40,521 bases of DNA from Streptomyces sp. MMG1533 (GTDB lineage Bacteria; Actinomycetota; Actinomycetes; Streptomycetales; Streptomycetaceae). The DNA is taken from the NCBI RefSeq assembly GCF_001279775.1, contig NZ_LGDG01000274.1, forward strand, positions 1 to 40,521, written 5' to 3'. Both the position numbers and the translations under genes were made by a program. This document shows, one piece after another, positions 15,013 through 22,953 of this stretch. Below the pieces are notes generated by a model. The model worked only from the letters and a program-made list of their open reading frames with translations, ran no database searches and was not told the DNA's origin. Within the stretch, counting starts at the first letter, position 1; every line of letters starts with the position of its first letter.

Positions 15013-17019
15013 ATGCGCGGCGACTCGGCCGCGTCGCGGATCGGGGGGTCTGCCATGAGTGCGTCCATGAGCGTCGAGACCACGAAGCCCGGCACGAGGC
15101 TGCCGTGGGGGGACATCCTGCTGTCCGCGATCGCCTGCGTGAGCTGGGCGTTGATCGGCATGGCGGGCACGGCCGCGCTCGGCCTGCATCTGCTCGAAGC
15201 CGATACGGCCGGTTCGCTCGGGCCGATGACCGCAGCGGTGGTGGCTCTTGGGGCGGGTGGTTCCGTCACGCCGTCCGGAGATGTGTCCGCGTTCGGTCTG
15301 ACGGGCGCGGAGGCGGCCACCGCCATCGAGATCACGCCACTTGGGGTGAGCCTGGTCGGAGCGCTGCTGCTGTCGTGGTTCTTCCTACGGTCCCTGCGCG
15401 GGGCCGGAGTTGTGATCGCACCCTCCGAACTCCTCGCTCGTGCGGGCGCGGTGGTCGCGCTGTTCGTGGCGATGCTGGGCGGGCTGGCCTGGGCGGGACA
15501 CGACATCATCACGATCGACGGAAGCGCACTGGGACTCGACGACCTGCCCGGCGGGGGTGGCGGCGGCATCGAGATCCCGGGGTTGGGCGACGTCGGGGAC
15601 ATCGGGGGGCTACTGCCCGACCAGGTCGGCGACCTCATCGACGCGAAGGCCGCGGTCGGCTTCACCGTCGACACCGCGCCGACGCTGCTCGGCGGGCTCG
15701 GCTGGTCGGCCGGGATCCTGCTGATCGCCCTGCTGGCCTCGCGCCGCACTCCGCTGCCGCGCGGTTGGGAGGCCGTGCACCGAGTCGTACGGCCGGCCGC
15801 TTCCGCCCTGGTCACGGTCCTGCTGGTGGCGGTGGCGGCCGGGTTCGCGGCGGCCGCGTACGCGGCGATCGGCGACGACCACCCGAAGCGGATCGCGGGG
15901 GCGGCGCTGCTGGGGGCGCCGAACGGCGTGTGGCTGGGCATCCCGATCGGCCTGTTCGTGCCGTTCGACGGCAGGGCGACAGGAGTGCTGACGAACTTCC
16001 TGCCGGCTCCGCTGGACGAACTGCTGAACTCCGAGTCCGACCAGTCCGTGACTCTGGGGCGGCTGGCGGACCTCGACGGGCGGGTGTGGCTGCTGGGGGT
16101 CGCGACGGCGCTGATGATGCTGCTGGCGGGGGTGCTGACGGCGGTGCGGACGCCGGTGGGTGTCGGGGGCGGCGGCGGTTCCGCGGTCGTACGGGATCCA
16201 GCCGTACGGGATCCAGCGGTACGGGATCCAGCCGTACGGGTACGGGATCCGGGCGCCCTCGGTTTCGCCGGGCGGTGTGCGCTGCGGCTGGGCATCGCCA
16301 CGGCGCTGACCTTGCCGCTGCTCGCCTGGCTGACCGAGCTGTCCGTGGACGCCTCGCTGTCCGTGCTCGGCTTCGACGCGTTCGGCGCGGGGATCAACCT
16401 GCGCGGGAACCTCGGCATGGCGCTGCTGCTGGGCGCCGTGTGGGGTGCGGGCGCGGGTGCCGCCGGTGCGCTGCTCGCCCGGGCGGCCGGGGCGGCGGGG
16501 CGACAGGCGGCGCCGCCGGCACTGGGTGACGGGCGGTGGGGACAGGGGGCCGGGGGTGCCGGGCCTTCTGTGACGGTTGGGGGCGCCGGGCAGCTGACTG
16601 CCCCGTACGCAGGTGAGACCCGTGATTCTCATGAGGAACAGCAGAGGGATCCGCACGCGAGCGGGTCCGGGCCCTACGTCCCCGGCTCGCCGTACCGGCC
16701 GCCGAACCCTGCGACCAATCCGTATCTGCGGGTGCCGGACGAGTTACGGGAACCGGAGGACGCGCGGCCGGACGACGAGCCGCGTCGGCCCGGTGGCCCT
16801 CGGTCGCCCGGCGACGACGTGTATGGCGCGCCCACGATGGCCCGACCGATCGGGCCGCCGCCGCGGTGGCCCCGGAAGCCTTCCGGCTCACGGCCCGGGG
16901 AGCGGCCGTCGTCCGCGCCGGACGAGAGGCGGCCACCACCACCACCGCCACCGCCTCCTCCGCCGCCACCGCCTCCGCCTCCGCCTCCGCCTCCGGGGAG
17001 GCCGAAGGGACGCCAGTGA
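15013..17019 (+). CDS. Streptophobe-family polytopic membrane protein
   Basis: 668-residue integral membrane protein with about ten hydrophobic segments between residues 30 and 500, including Gly/Ala/Leu-rich helices. An extracytoplasmic Gly/Asp-rich loop (GLDDLPGGGGGGIEIPG region) lies near 175-215. A cytoplasmic-looking hydrophilic tail (500-668) is rich in Pro, Arg and Asp and ends in 21 consecutive prolines. I recognise it as the Streptomyces-specific streptophobe family, whose function is not known. A loop near 393-412 is built from a VRDPA repeat encoded by 15-bp DNA repeats. The ATG at 15013 follows GAGGGGGAC; the later ATGs at 15055 and 15067 are alternatives. It shares a divergent promoter region with the FHA-ABC transporter. 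Confidence 0.82.
   Translation: MRGDSAASRIGGSAMSASMSVETTKPGTRLPWGDILLSAIACVSWALIGMAGTAALGLHLLEADTAGSLGPMTAAVVALGAGGSVTPSGDVSAFGLTGAEAATAIEITPLGVSLVGALLLSWFFLRSLRGAGVVIAPSELLARAGAVVALFVAMLGGLAWAGHDIITIDGSALGLDDLPGGGGGGIEIPGLGDVGDIGGLLPDQVGDLIDAKAAVGFTVDTAPTLLGGLGWSAGILLIALLASRRTPLPRGWEAVHRVVRPAASALVTVLLVAVAAGFAAAAYAAIGDDHPKRIAGAALLGAPNGVWLGIPIGLFVPFDGRATGVLTNFLPAPLDELLNSESDQSVTLGRLADLDGRVWLLGVATALMMLLAGVLTAVRTPVGVGGGGGSAVVRDPAVRDPAVRDPAVRVRDPGALGFAGRCALRLGIATALTLPLLAWLTELSVDASLSVLGFDAFGAGINLRGNLGMALLLGAVWGAGAGAAGALLARAAGAAGRQAAPPALGDGRWGQGAGGAGPSVTVGGAGQLTAPYAGETRDSHEEQQRDPHASGSGPYVPGSPYRPPNPATNPYLRVPDELREPEDARPDDEPRRPGGPRSPGDDVYGAPTMARPIGPPPRWPRKPSGSRPGERPSSAPDERRPPPPPPPPPPPPPPPPPPPPPGRPKGRQ
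16189..16253 (+). repeat. 15-bp in-frame tandem repeat in the streptophobe gene
   Basis: Three units of GTACGGGATCCAGCS (16189-16203, 16204-16218, 16219-16233), then a partial GTACGG and a fourth diverged unit. Each unit codes for VRDPA, so changes in copy number keep the frame. Each full unit contains GGATCC. Confidence 0.9.
16933..16995 (+). repeat. Polyproline tract (21 proline codons)
   Basis: Twenty-one consecutive proline codons using CCA, CCG and CCT but no CCC, close to the C-terminus of the streptophobe protein. Long proline runs stall ribosomes without EF-P; the codon mixture suggests the protein tract, not just the DNA, is kept. Confidence 0.9.
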
Positions 17020-17164
17020 TCCCCCGGGGGCGGCGCAGCCGTGCGCAGCGAAGACGTGGCCGGTACGTAAGGTCGGCGCCACCGGTCCGCCACCCAGTGT
17101 TCCGTGTCCGTCAGGCGGACCTCGGGCGCGGAAGGCACTGCGTGCCGGATACGGTGGGAACACC

Positions 17165-18379
17165 ATGAGCGCTTCGCAGACCTCGTCCTCTGACGTCCCC
17201 ACCCTTCTCGTCAAGATCTTCGGGAAGGACAGGCCGGGCATCACGGCCGGACTCTTCGACACCCTCGCCGCCTACTCCGTCGACGTGGTCGACATCGAGC
17301 AGGTCGTCACCCGTGGCCGGATGGTGCTGTGCGCGCTCGTGACCGCGCCGCCCAGCGGGCTGGAGGGCGAGCTGCGGTCCACCGTCCACAGCTGGGCGGA
17401 GTCGATCAAGATGCAGGCCGAGATCATCTCCGGCCTCGGCGACAACCGTCCGCGCGGGCTGGGGCGGTCCCTGGTCACCGTGCTCGGGCATCCGCTCACC
17501 GCGGAGGCGACGGCGGCGGTCGCCGCGAAGATCACCAAGGTCGGCGGCAACATCGACCGTATTTTCCGGCTCGCCAAGTATCCGGTGACGGCGGTCGAGT
17601 TCGCGGTGTCCGGCGTGGAGACCGGGCCGCTGCGCACCGCCCTGGTGACCGACGCGGCGGCGTTCGGCGTCGACGTCGCGGTGGTCGCGGCCGGGCTGCA
17701 CCGCCGCGCCCAGCGCCTGATCGTCATGGACGTGGACTCGACACTCATCCAGGACGAGGTGATCGAGCTCTTCGCCGCGCACGCCGGCTGCGAGGACAAG
17801 GTCGCCGAGGTGACGGCGGCCGCGATGCGCGGGGAGCTGGACTTCGAACAGTCGCTGCACGCGCGCGTGGCGCTCCTCGAGGGACTGGACGCCTCGGTGG
17901 TGGACAAGGTGCGCAGTGAGGTACGGCTGACGCCGGGCGCGCGCACGCTGATCCGTACGCTGAAGCGCCTCGGCTACCAGGTGGGGGTCGTCTCGGGCGG
18001 GTTCACCCAGGTCACGGATGATCTGAAGGAGCGGCTCGGGCTCGACTTCGCCCAGGCCAACACGCTGGAGATCGTCGACGGCAAGCTGACGGGCAAGGTC
18101 ACCGGAGAGATCGTGGACCGGGCGGGCAAGGCACGGCTGCTGCGCCGGTTCGCCGCGGAGGCGGGCGTACCGCTGGCGCAGACCGTGGCGATCGGCGACG
18201 GGGCCAACGACCTGGACATGCTCAACGCGGCCGGCCTCGGGGTCGCCTTCAACGCCAAGCCGGTGGTGCGGGAGGCCGCGCACACCGCGGTGAACGTGCC
18301 GTTCCTCGACACGGTCCTGTATCTGCTGGGCGTCACCCGCGAGGAGGTCGAGGCCGCGGACATGCACGAGGAGAGCTGA
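17165..18379 (+). CDS. serB: Phosphoserine phosphatase SerB
   Basis: 404-residue enzyme for the last step of serine biosynthesis, hydrolysing phosphoserine to serine. Two ACT-like regulatory domains fill residues 13-170 (VKIFGKDRPGITAGLFD begins the first), as in mycobacterial SerB2. The HAD phosphatase domain begins near 183. It has the nucleophile Asp189 and acid/base Asp191 in MDVDSTLIQDEVIE, SGGFTQV (motif II), a conserved Lys and GDGANDLDML (motif III). The ACT domains suggest feedback control by serine or another amino acid. The ATG at 17165 lacks a strong ribosome site; upstream, a TACGGT box (17150-17155) could be a -10 giving a very short leader. A strong terminator follows. Confidence 0.95.
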   Translation: MSASQTSSSDVPTLLVKIFGKDRPGITAGLFDTLAAYSVDVVDIEQVVTRGRMVLCALVTAPPSGLEGELRSTVHSWAESIKMQAEIISGLGDNRPRGLGRSLVTVLGHPLTAEATAAVAAKITKVGGNIDRIFRLAKYPVTAVEFAVSGVETGPLRTALVTDAAAFGVDVAVVAAGLHRRAQRLIVMDVDSTLIQDEVIELFAAHAGCEDKVAEVTAAAMRGELDFEQSLHARVALLEGLDASVVDKVRSEVRLTPGARTLIRTLKRLGYQVGVVSGGFTQVTDDLKERLGLDFAQANTLEIVDGKLTGKVTGEIVDRAGKARLLRRFAAEAGVPLAQTVAIGDGANDLDMLNAAGLGVAFNAKPVVREAAHTAVNVPFLDTVLYLLGVTREEVEAADMHEES

Positions 18380-18403
18380 GTCCGTCCCCGCACCGAGAGC
18401 TGC

Positions 18404-18438
18404 GAAGGGCCCGGCGCCTGCGCGGTGCCGGGCCCTTC
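18404..18438. terminator. Bidirectional terminator after serB
   Basis: GAAGGGCCCGGC (18404-18415) pairs with GCCGGGCCCTTC (18427-18438), between convergent serB and the phosphatase gene. Confidence 0.8.
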
Positions 18439-18453
18439 AGCGCGGAGAACGAT

Positions 18454-18972
18454 TCAGTCGGACGGCGCCCAGTAGTCGGCCAGCGTGGCCACGCCCGGCT
18501 CCAGGGACTTCCAGGAGCCGTCGAACGACAGTACGGCGAAGGCGGCGGCCGGGAAGCCGCGGTCGCTCATCCGCTCGCGGGCGTCACCCTCGGCCGAGCC
18601 GGCCAGGATGTCGGCGAGGCCCTGGACGCCCGGGTTGTGGCCGATGAGCAGGACGTCCTGCGCGTCGTCGGGGGTCTCGTTGAGCAGGGCGATCAGCTCG
18701 CCGGGCGAGGCCTCGTAGATCCGCTCCTCGTAGACCGTTTTCGGCCGGTGCGGGAACTCATGGACGGCGAGCTTCCAGGTCTCACGGGTCCGGGTCGCGG
18801 TGGAGCACAGGGCCAGGTCGAAGGGGAGGCCGGTGTCGGCCAGCTTGCGTCCGGCGACTGCGGCGTCCATGCGGCCCCGCTCAGCGAGCGGCCGCTCGTG
18901 GTCGGTCACCTGTGGCCAGTCGGCTTTCGCATGCCGGAAGAGGACAATCCTGCGGGGTTCTGCGACGCTCAT
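18454..18972 (-). CDS. SixA-like histidine phosphatase
   Basis: 172-residue member of the histidine phosphatase superfamily. The phospho-histidine acceptor is His14 in VLFRHAKADW; Arg13 belongs to the RHG-type motif (here RHA, as in SixA). A second catalytic His112 lies in LLIGHNPGVQ. SixA removes phosphate from phospho-His proteins in E. coli, but the substrate in Streptomyces is unknown, and small-molecule phosphatase activity is also possible. The ATG at 18972 gives the family-typical start just before the first strand; the frame is open further upstream without matching residues. No partner kinase is nearby. Confidence 0.88.
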   Translation of the reverse strand: MSVAEPRRIVLFRHAKADWPQVTDHERPLAERGRMDAAVAGRKLADTGLPFDLALCSTATRTRETWKLAVHEFPHRPKTVYEERIYEASPGELIALLNETPDDAQDVLLIGHNPGVQGLADILAGSAEGDARERMSDRGFPAAAFAVLSFDGSWKSLEPGVATLADYWAPSD

Positions 18973-19037
18973 AGGATCCAGCTTCGCACGAAACAGGCCA
19001 TAGGGCGCAGGTAGTTGACCGGCGGCTCCGGCTGTGT

Positions 19038-19244
19038 TCAGCGTGTTATCAGCTGCTGCACCCGTTCGACGAGATGGGTGACGGCGGGGTCGCCGGACGC
19101 CGCCTGCGCGTCCGTCGGGTTCAGGATCAGCACCAGGAGCACGATGAACGCGAGCGTCGGCAGCGCGAGGGCCCACCAGGGCAGCCGACTGTCGACGCCA
19201 CCGCGGGTCGCCGGGTGGGGCCGGGTGTGCGTAGGAGCCGACAT
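19038..19244 (-). CDS. Small single-pass membrane protein, unknown function
   Basis: 68-residue protein with one strong transmembrane helix (about 23-42, WWALALPTLAFIVLLVLIL), a polar N-terminus rich in Pro, His and Arg, and a short C-terminal helix (THLVERVQQLITR). A GGAGG six bases before ATG 19244 supports expression. I do not know a named family. It sits 65 bases upstream of the SixA-like gene on the same strand, so the two may be co-transcribed. Confidence 0.7.
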   Translation of the reverse strand: MSAPTHTRPHPATRGGVDSRLPWWALALPTLAFIVLLVLILNPTDAQAASGDPAVTHLVERVQQLITR

Positions 19245-19362
19245 GGGTGCCTCCGCCGTCTTCGAGTGGCCTGTGCCCGCCTCTCGCGGTCACATCTCGA
19301 AGTTACGGAATCTCCGACCCTCAACCCATCCGGTGATCCACCCAGTTGACCCTGACACTCGC

Positions 19363-19372
19363 CCCCTAGGGG
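19363..19372. promoter_or_regulatory. Palindrome CCCCTAGGGG
   Basis: A perfect 10-bp palindrome in the gap between the two small membrane-protein genes, about 120 bases upstream of the 68-residue gene, within a C- and G-run-rich stretch. A regulatory role is a guess. Confidence 0.25.
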
Positions 19373-19424
19373 ACAGGGGGGTTAGCCCCACCATCGGCCC
19401 GGCGGACGATCACGTGGGGCACGG

Positions 19425-19541
19425 TCACGGCGAGGCGATCGTCGCGATGATGGCGATGATCACGAAGATGGCGAAGAACGAGCCGAAGACGAGGAGCATC
19501 TTCTTCTGGCCGTTCTGGGGGTTCGGATCGAGCACTGGCAT
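19425..19541 (-). CDS. SGM_5486-family transporter-associated microprotein
   Basis: A 38-residue single-helix membrane protein. It begins MPVLDPNPQNGQKKM, followed by a hydrophobic helix (LLVFGSFFAIFVIIAIIATI) and ends in ASP. I recognise it as the Streptomyces SGM_5486 family of transporter-associated microproteins. The gene is directly downstream of the MFS transporter (67 bases after its stop, same strand), which is the context for which the family is named. It may be a small subunit or regulator of the transporter, but I know of no experimental proof. The start is ATG 19541. Confidence 0.82.
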   Translation of the reverse strand: MPVLDPNPQNGQKKMLLVFGSFFAIFVIIAIIATIASP

Positions 19542-19608
19542 ACGGCAAGTCTCGCACCCGTCGGCCGCCACGACTCCCCGGGGGTGGGCCGGCGGGCCCG
19601 CACACGGA

Positions 19609-20883
19609 TCAGCGCGCCGCCTCGTCCTCCACCGTTCGGTCGCGTCCCGCCAGGACGCCCGCCGCCATCTGCGGGATCAGCAGGCCGGTCATGAGGGCGA
19701 TCGGCAGGCCCCAGCCACCGCTGTGCTGGTACAGCACCCCGACCAGGAGCGGACCCGGGATGGAGATCAGATAGCCGGTGCTCTGCGCGAAGGCCGACAG
19801 CTGGGCGACGCCCGCACCGGTCCTGGCCCGCATCCCGACCATGGTGAGGGCCAGCGGGAAGGAGCAGTTGGAGACGCCGAGCAGGACGGCCCAGACCCAG
19901 GCGCCACCGGCCGGCGCGAAGTACAGACCGGCGTATCCGGCGAGACCGCAGAGGCCCAGGGCGATCACGACCGGGCCCTGGTACGGCAGCCGGGTGGCGA
20001 CACGGGGGATGACGAAGGCCAGCGGCACCCCCATGGCCATCGTGACGGCGAGCAGCAGCCCCGCCGTGCCCGCCGGCACGCCCGCGTCCCGGAAGATCTG
20101 CGCCATCCACCCCATGGTGATGTAGGCGCCGGTGGCCTGGAGCCCGAAAAAGACGGCGAGCGCCCAGGCGGTACGGCTCCGGGTGATCCGCAGCGCGGGC
20201 GGTTCCTCGCGCGCGGGCGTCTTCTCGGCCGCCCCGGTCCCCCGGTCCCGTACGAGCGGAATCCACGGGACCACGGCCGCCGCCGCCAGGACCGCCCACA
20301 CCGCGAGCCCCGACTGCCAGCTTCCGCCCAGCGCCTGCGTGACCGGCACGGTCACCGCCGCGGCGGTCGAGGTGCCGAGGGCGAGGGCCATCGAGTACAG
20401 GCCGGTCATGGAACCGACCCGGTCGGGGAACCAGCGCTTGACGATGACCGGCATCAGGACGTTGCTGACCGCGATGCCCATGAGGGCGAGGGCGCTGGCG
20501 GCCAGGAATCCGGCCGTACCGACCGTGTCGCCCGCGTAGGGCCGTATGAGCAGGCCGGCGGTGATGGCGGCCATGCCCGCGCACACCACCGCGCCCGGGC
20601 CGAAGCGGCGGGCGAGCCTGGGCGCCATGACGCCGAAGACGGCGAAACAGAGCGGGGGTACGGAGGTGAGGAGCCCGGCCACGCTGCCGCTCATGCCGAG
20701 GCCGTCGCGGACCTCTTCGAGGAGGGCGCCGAGGCTGGTGATGGCGGGGCGGAGGTTGAGGGCGGACAGCACGATGCCGACGACGACCAGACGCGTCGCC
20801 CACGCGCGCGTGGCGGCCCTTGTGGGCGCATCGGCCTCCTCGGCGTCGGTCGCGGCCGGGCTGCGTACGGTCGTGGACTTCAT
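19609..20883 (-). CDS. CynX/NimT-type MFS transporter
   Basis: About 424-residue major facilitator with twelve predicted helices, from LVVVGIVLSALNLRPAITSLG (the LNLRPA motif typical of CynX/NimT transporters) to the C-terminal GLPIALMTGLLIPQMAAG. These proteins move small organic or toxic compounds such as cyanate or nitroimidazoles; the substrate here is unknown. I chose ATG 20883 because GAGGAAA precedes it; ATG 20907, 24 bases upstream, is possible but lacks a ribosome site. It is divergent from a GntR regulator with a palindrome between them, and a 38-residue microprotein follows. The three genes probably form one transport module. Confidence 0.88.
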   Translation of the reverse strand: MKSTTVRSPAATDAEEADAPTRAATRAWATRLVVVGIVLSALNLRPAITSLGALLEEVRDGLGMSGSVAGLLTSVPPLCFAVFGVMAPRLARRFGPGAVVCAGMAAITAGLLIRPYAGDTVGTAGFLAASALALMGIAVSNVLMPVIVKRWFPDRVGSMTGLYSMALALGTSTAAAVTVPVTQALGGSWQSGLAVWAVLAAAAVVPWIPLVRDRGTGAAEKTPAREEPPALRITRSRTAWALAVFFGLQATGAYITMGWMAQIFRDAGVPAGTAGLLLAVTMAMGVPLAFVIPRVATRLPYQGPVVIALGLCGLAGYAGLYFAPAGGAWVWAVLLGVSNCSFPLALTMVGMRARTGAGVAQLSAFAQSTGYLISIPGPLLVGVLYQHSGGWGLPIALMTGLLIPQMAAGVLAGRDRTVEDEAAR

Positions 20884-20921
20884 CGTCCGGGTTTCCTCAC
20901 GTGCCATGAGGCCCATCATAG

Positions 20922-20936
20922 AATCATGGGATGATT
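20922..20936. promoter_or_regulatory. Palindromic operator candidate AATCAT-GGG-ATGATT
   Basis: A perfect 6-3-6 inverted repeat in the 106-base gap between the MFS and GntR genes. It is AT-rich in a GC-rich region and well placed to control both divergent promoters. It is the best candidate binding site for the adjacent GntR regulator. Confidence 0.6.
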
Positions 20937-20989
20937 GGTTGTCCATCCCCGGGCCGCCCGCTCCGGCCCCGCCCGTGCGAAGGTGTGCC

Positions 20990-21682
20990 ATGCCCCTGAG
21001 CCATCCCCGTCGGTCGGCACTGTCCGAGCAGGTCATCGCCGCTCTGCGCACCCAGATCACCTCGGGCGAGTGGCCGGTCGGCGCCCGGATCCCGACGGAG
21101 CCCGAGCTGGTCGAGCAGCTCGGCGTCGCCCGCAACACCGTCCGCGAGGCCGTCCGGGCGCTCGCGCACAACGGCCTGCTGGACATCCGCCAGGGCTCCG
21201 GCACGTACGTCGTGGCGACGAGTGAGCTGGCCGGCGTGATGCACCACCGTTTCGCCGACGCGGACCCGCGGCACATCGCCGAGCTGCGCTCCACGCTGGA
21301 GTCGGCCGCCGCCAGGCTGGCCGCCGAGCGGCGCACGGAGAAGGACCTCAAGCAGCTGGACGCGCTCCTCGTGCGCCGTGAGGAGGCATGGGAGTCGGGC
21401 GACGCCGAGGCGTTCGTGACGGCGGACGCGACCTTCCACCTGGCGGTGGTGGCCGCCTCGCACAACGACGTGATGACCGCGATGTACGCGGACCTGGGCG
21501 AGGTGCTGCGGGACTGGCTGCGCGAGGACATCGGCGAGGAGCTGACGCCGGAGACGCACATGGACCACGCGCGGCTCGTCGACGCGATCCGCACGGGCGA
21601 CACGGCGGCGGCCGCCCAGGAGGCCGCGAGCTATCCGTTCCTGTGCCGCCCGGGGCGGTTCAACGCCCCTTCCGGTGGCTGA
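20990..21682 (+). CDS. GntR-family (FadR/FCD) transcriptional regulator
   Basis: 230 residues. The winged helix-turn-helix spans about 8-75, with the GntR signature PVGARIPTEPELVEQLGVARNTVREAVR and GSGTYV wing. The FCD ligand-binding domain spans about 85-225; its metal-site residues fit DATFHLAVVAASHN and the later MDHARLVDAI. FCD regulators usually sense carboxylate ligands. The ATG at 20990 is preceded by GAAGG. It is divergent from the MFS exporter and probably represses it and itself through the palindrome between them. Its 3' end overlaps the convergent secreted-protein gene by 23 bases. Confidence 0.92.
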   Translation: MPLSHPRRSALSEQVIAALRTQITSGEWPVGARIPTEPELVEQLGVARNTVREAVRALAHNGLLDIRQGSGTYVVATSELAGVMHHRFADADPRHIAELRSTLESAAARLAAERRTEKDLKQLDALLVRREEAWESGDAEAFVTADATFHLAVVAASHNDVMTAMYADLGEVLRDWLREDIGEELTPETHMDHARLVDAIRTGDTAAAAQEAASYPFLCRPGRFNAPSGG

Positions 21683-22007
21683 CCCACACCGAGCGGACCT
21701 CTTTCCAGCAGCGGCCGGTCAGGCGCACCGTCTGCGCGGGCCCGGCCTCGACCGGGGTGCCGTCACTGTCGACGTCCCACCAGCGGTCGCACTCGATGTG
21801 CAGACTGACGTCGTCGGGCCGCGGATACGGGTTGTGGCAGTACGCGATCACGTGGGAGCCGGTGACGCGGCTGCTGCACGCGGCCCCGAACGGCTCCGGA
21901 GCGGCGGCCTGCCGTCCCTCCACGCGTGCGTGCGGCTTCGCGTCGTACGGCAGGGACAGCACGAGACAGACGGCGGTCGCTGAGGCCAGGCTGCGGGACA
22001 GGCGCAC
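21660..22007 (-). CDS. Small secreted protein, unknown function
   Basis: 115-residue precursor with an N-terminal signal peptide (RLSRSLASATAVCLVLSLP, cut near residue 20-25) and a mature part with four Cys (in GAACSS, IAYCHN, IECDRWW and TGRCWKE), likely two disulfides. It contains many Trp, Tyr and His residues. I do not recognise a family. The start is GTG 22007, eight bases after GAGGAGG, the best ribosome site in the area. It is convergent with, and overlaps, the GntR gene end. A 22-bp hairpin upstream separates it from the fabI operon. Confidence 0.72.
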   Translation of the reverse strand: MRLSRSLASATAVCLVLSLPYDAKPHARVEGRQAAAPEPFGAACSSRVTGSHVIAYCHNPYPRPDDVSLHIECDRWWDVDSDGTPVEAGPAQTVRLTGRCWKEVRSVWVSHRKGR

Positions 22008-22108
22008 AAGGGGGACCTCCTCGGCCGGGCTGGGGAGGGAGCGTGTGGTGAACGCGTAATCCAGAGTGCGCAGTTGCGGCCCCCGCCCGCCCGGCCGGGT
22101 AGGCCGAA

Positions 22109-22164
22109 CGAGTGATGGGTGTGGGCCCGCCCTCGAAAGGACGCGGGCCCACACCCATCACTCG
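22109..22164 (-). terminator. Perfect 22-bp hairpin terminator after fabI
   Basis: Arms 22109-22130 and 22143-22164 are exact reverse complements over 22 bases with a 12-base loop (CCTCGAAAGGAC). It begins 17 bases past the fabI stop codon. There is no T-run. Confidence 0.8.
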
Positions 22165-22180
22165 AGCCACAGCGGCAGCG

Positions 22181-22948
22181 TCACGCACCGATGGCGTGCA
22201 GACCGCCGTCCACGTGGATGATCTCGCCCGTGGTCTTGGGGAACCAGTCGCTCAGCAGCGCGACGACGCCCTTGCCGGCCGGCTCCGGGTCCTTGAGGTC
22301 CCACTCCAGGGGAGCGCGGGTGTCCCACACGGAGGCCAGCTCGGCGAAGCCCGGGATGGACTTGGCGGCCATCGAGCCGATGGGGCCCGCGGAGATGAGG
22401 TTGCAGCGGATGTTCTGCTTGCCCAGGTCGCGCGCCATGTAGCGGCTGGTGGCCTCCAGGGCGGCCTTGGCCGGGCCCATCCAGTCGTACTGCGGCCAGG
22501 CGTACTGGGCGTCGAAGGTGAGGCCCACGACCGAGCCGCCGTTCTGCATCAGCGGCAGGCAGGCCATGGTCAGCGACTTCAGGGAGAACGCCGAAACGTG
22601 CATGGCGGTGGCCACGGACTCGAACGGCGTGTTGAGGAAGTTGCCACCGAGGGCGTCCTGCGGGGCGAAGCCGATGGAGTGCACGACACCGTCCAGCCCG
22701 CCCAGCTCCTCGCCGACCAGGTCGGCCAGGCGCCCGAGGTGTTCGTCGTTGCTGACGTCGAGCTCGATGACCTTGGTGGGCTTCGGGAGCTTCTTGGCGA
22801 TGCGCTCGGTCAGCGTGGGCCGCGGGAAGGCCGTCAGGATGATCTCGGCGCCCTGCTCCTGGGCCAGCTTCGCGGTGTGGAAGGCGATGGAGGACTCCAT
22901 CAGCACACCGGTGATCAGGACGCGCTTGCCCTCGAGAATTCCGCTCAT
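22181..22948 (-). CDS. fabI: Enoyl-[acyl-carrier-protein] reductase [NADH] (InhA/FabI type)
   Basis: 255-residue enzyme that reduces the trans-2-enoyl-ACP double bond in the last step of each fatty-acid elongation cycle. It has the divergent SDR pattern of FabI/InhA. The N-terminal strand LITGVLMESSIAF lacks the classical TGxxxGxG. Catalytic Tyr154 and Lys161 follow the Y-x6-K spacing in YDWMGPAK. HSIGF (90-94) places Ser91 at the position of isoniazid-related Ser94 of InhA. The closing HVDGGLHAIGA is typical. ATG 22948 lies five bases after fabG, so the two are one operon. From memory it corresponds to SCO1814 of S. coelicolor. Confidence 0.96.
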   Translation of the reverse strand: MSGILEGKRVLITGVLMESSIAFHTAKLAQEQGAEIILTAFPRPTLTERIAKKLPKPTKVIELDVSNDEHLGRLADLVGEELGGLDGVVHSIGFAPQDALGGNFLNTPFESVATAMHVSAFSLKSLTMACLPLMQNGGSVVGLTFDAQYAWPQYDWMGPAKAALEATSRYMARDLGKQNIRCNLISAGPIGSMAAKSIPGFAELASVWDTRAPLEWDLKDPEPAGKGVVALLSDWFPKTTGEIIHVDGGLHAIGA

Positions 22949-22953
22949 GGTGT

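Noticed and set aside
16189..16253. CRISPR-like short repeat array
   Set aside because: The units are directly adjacent, in-frame and encode VRDPA; there are no spacers or cas genes.
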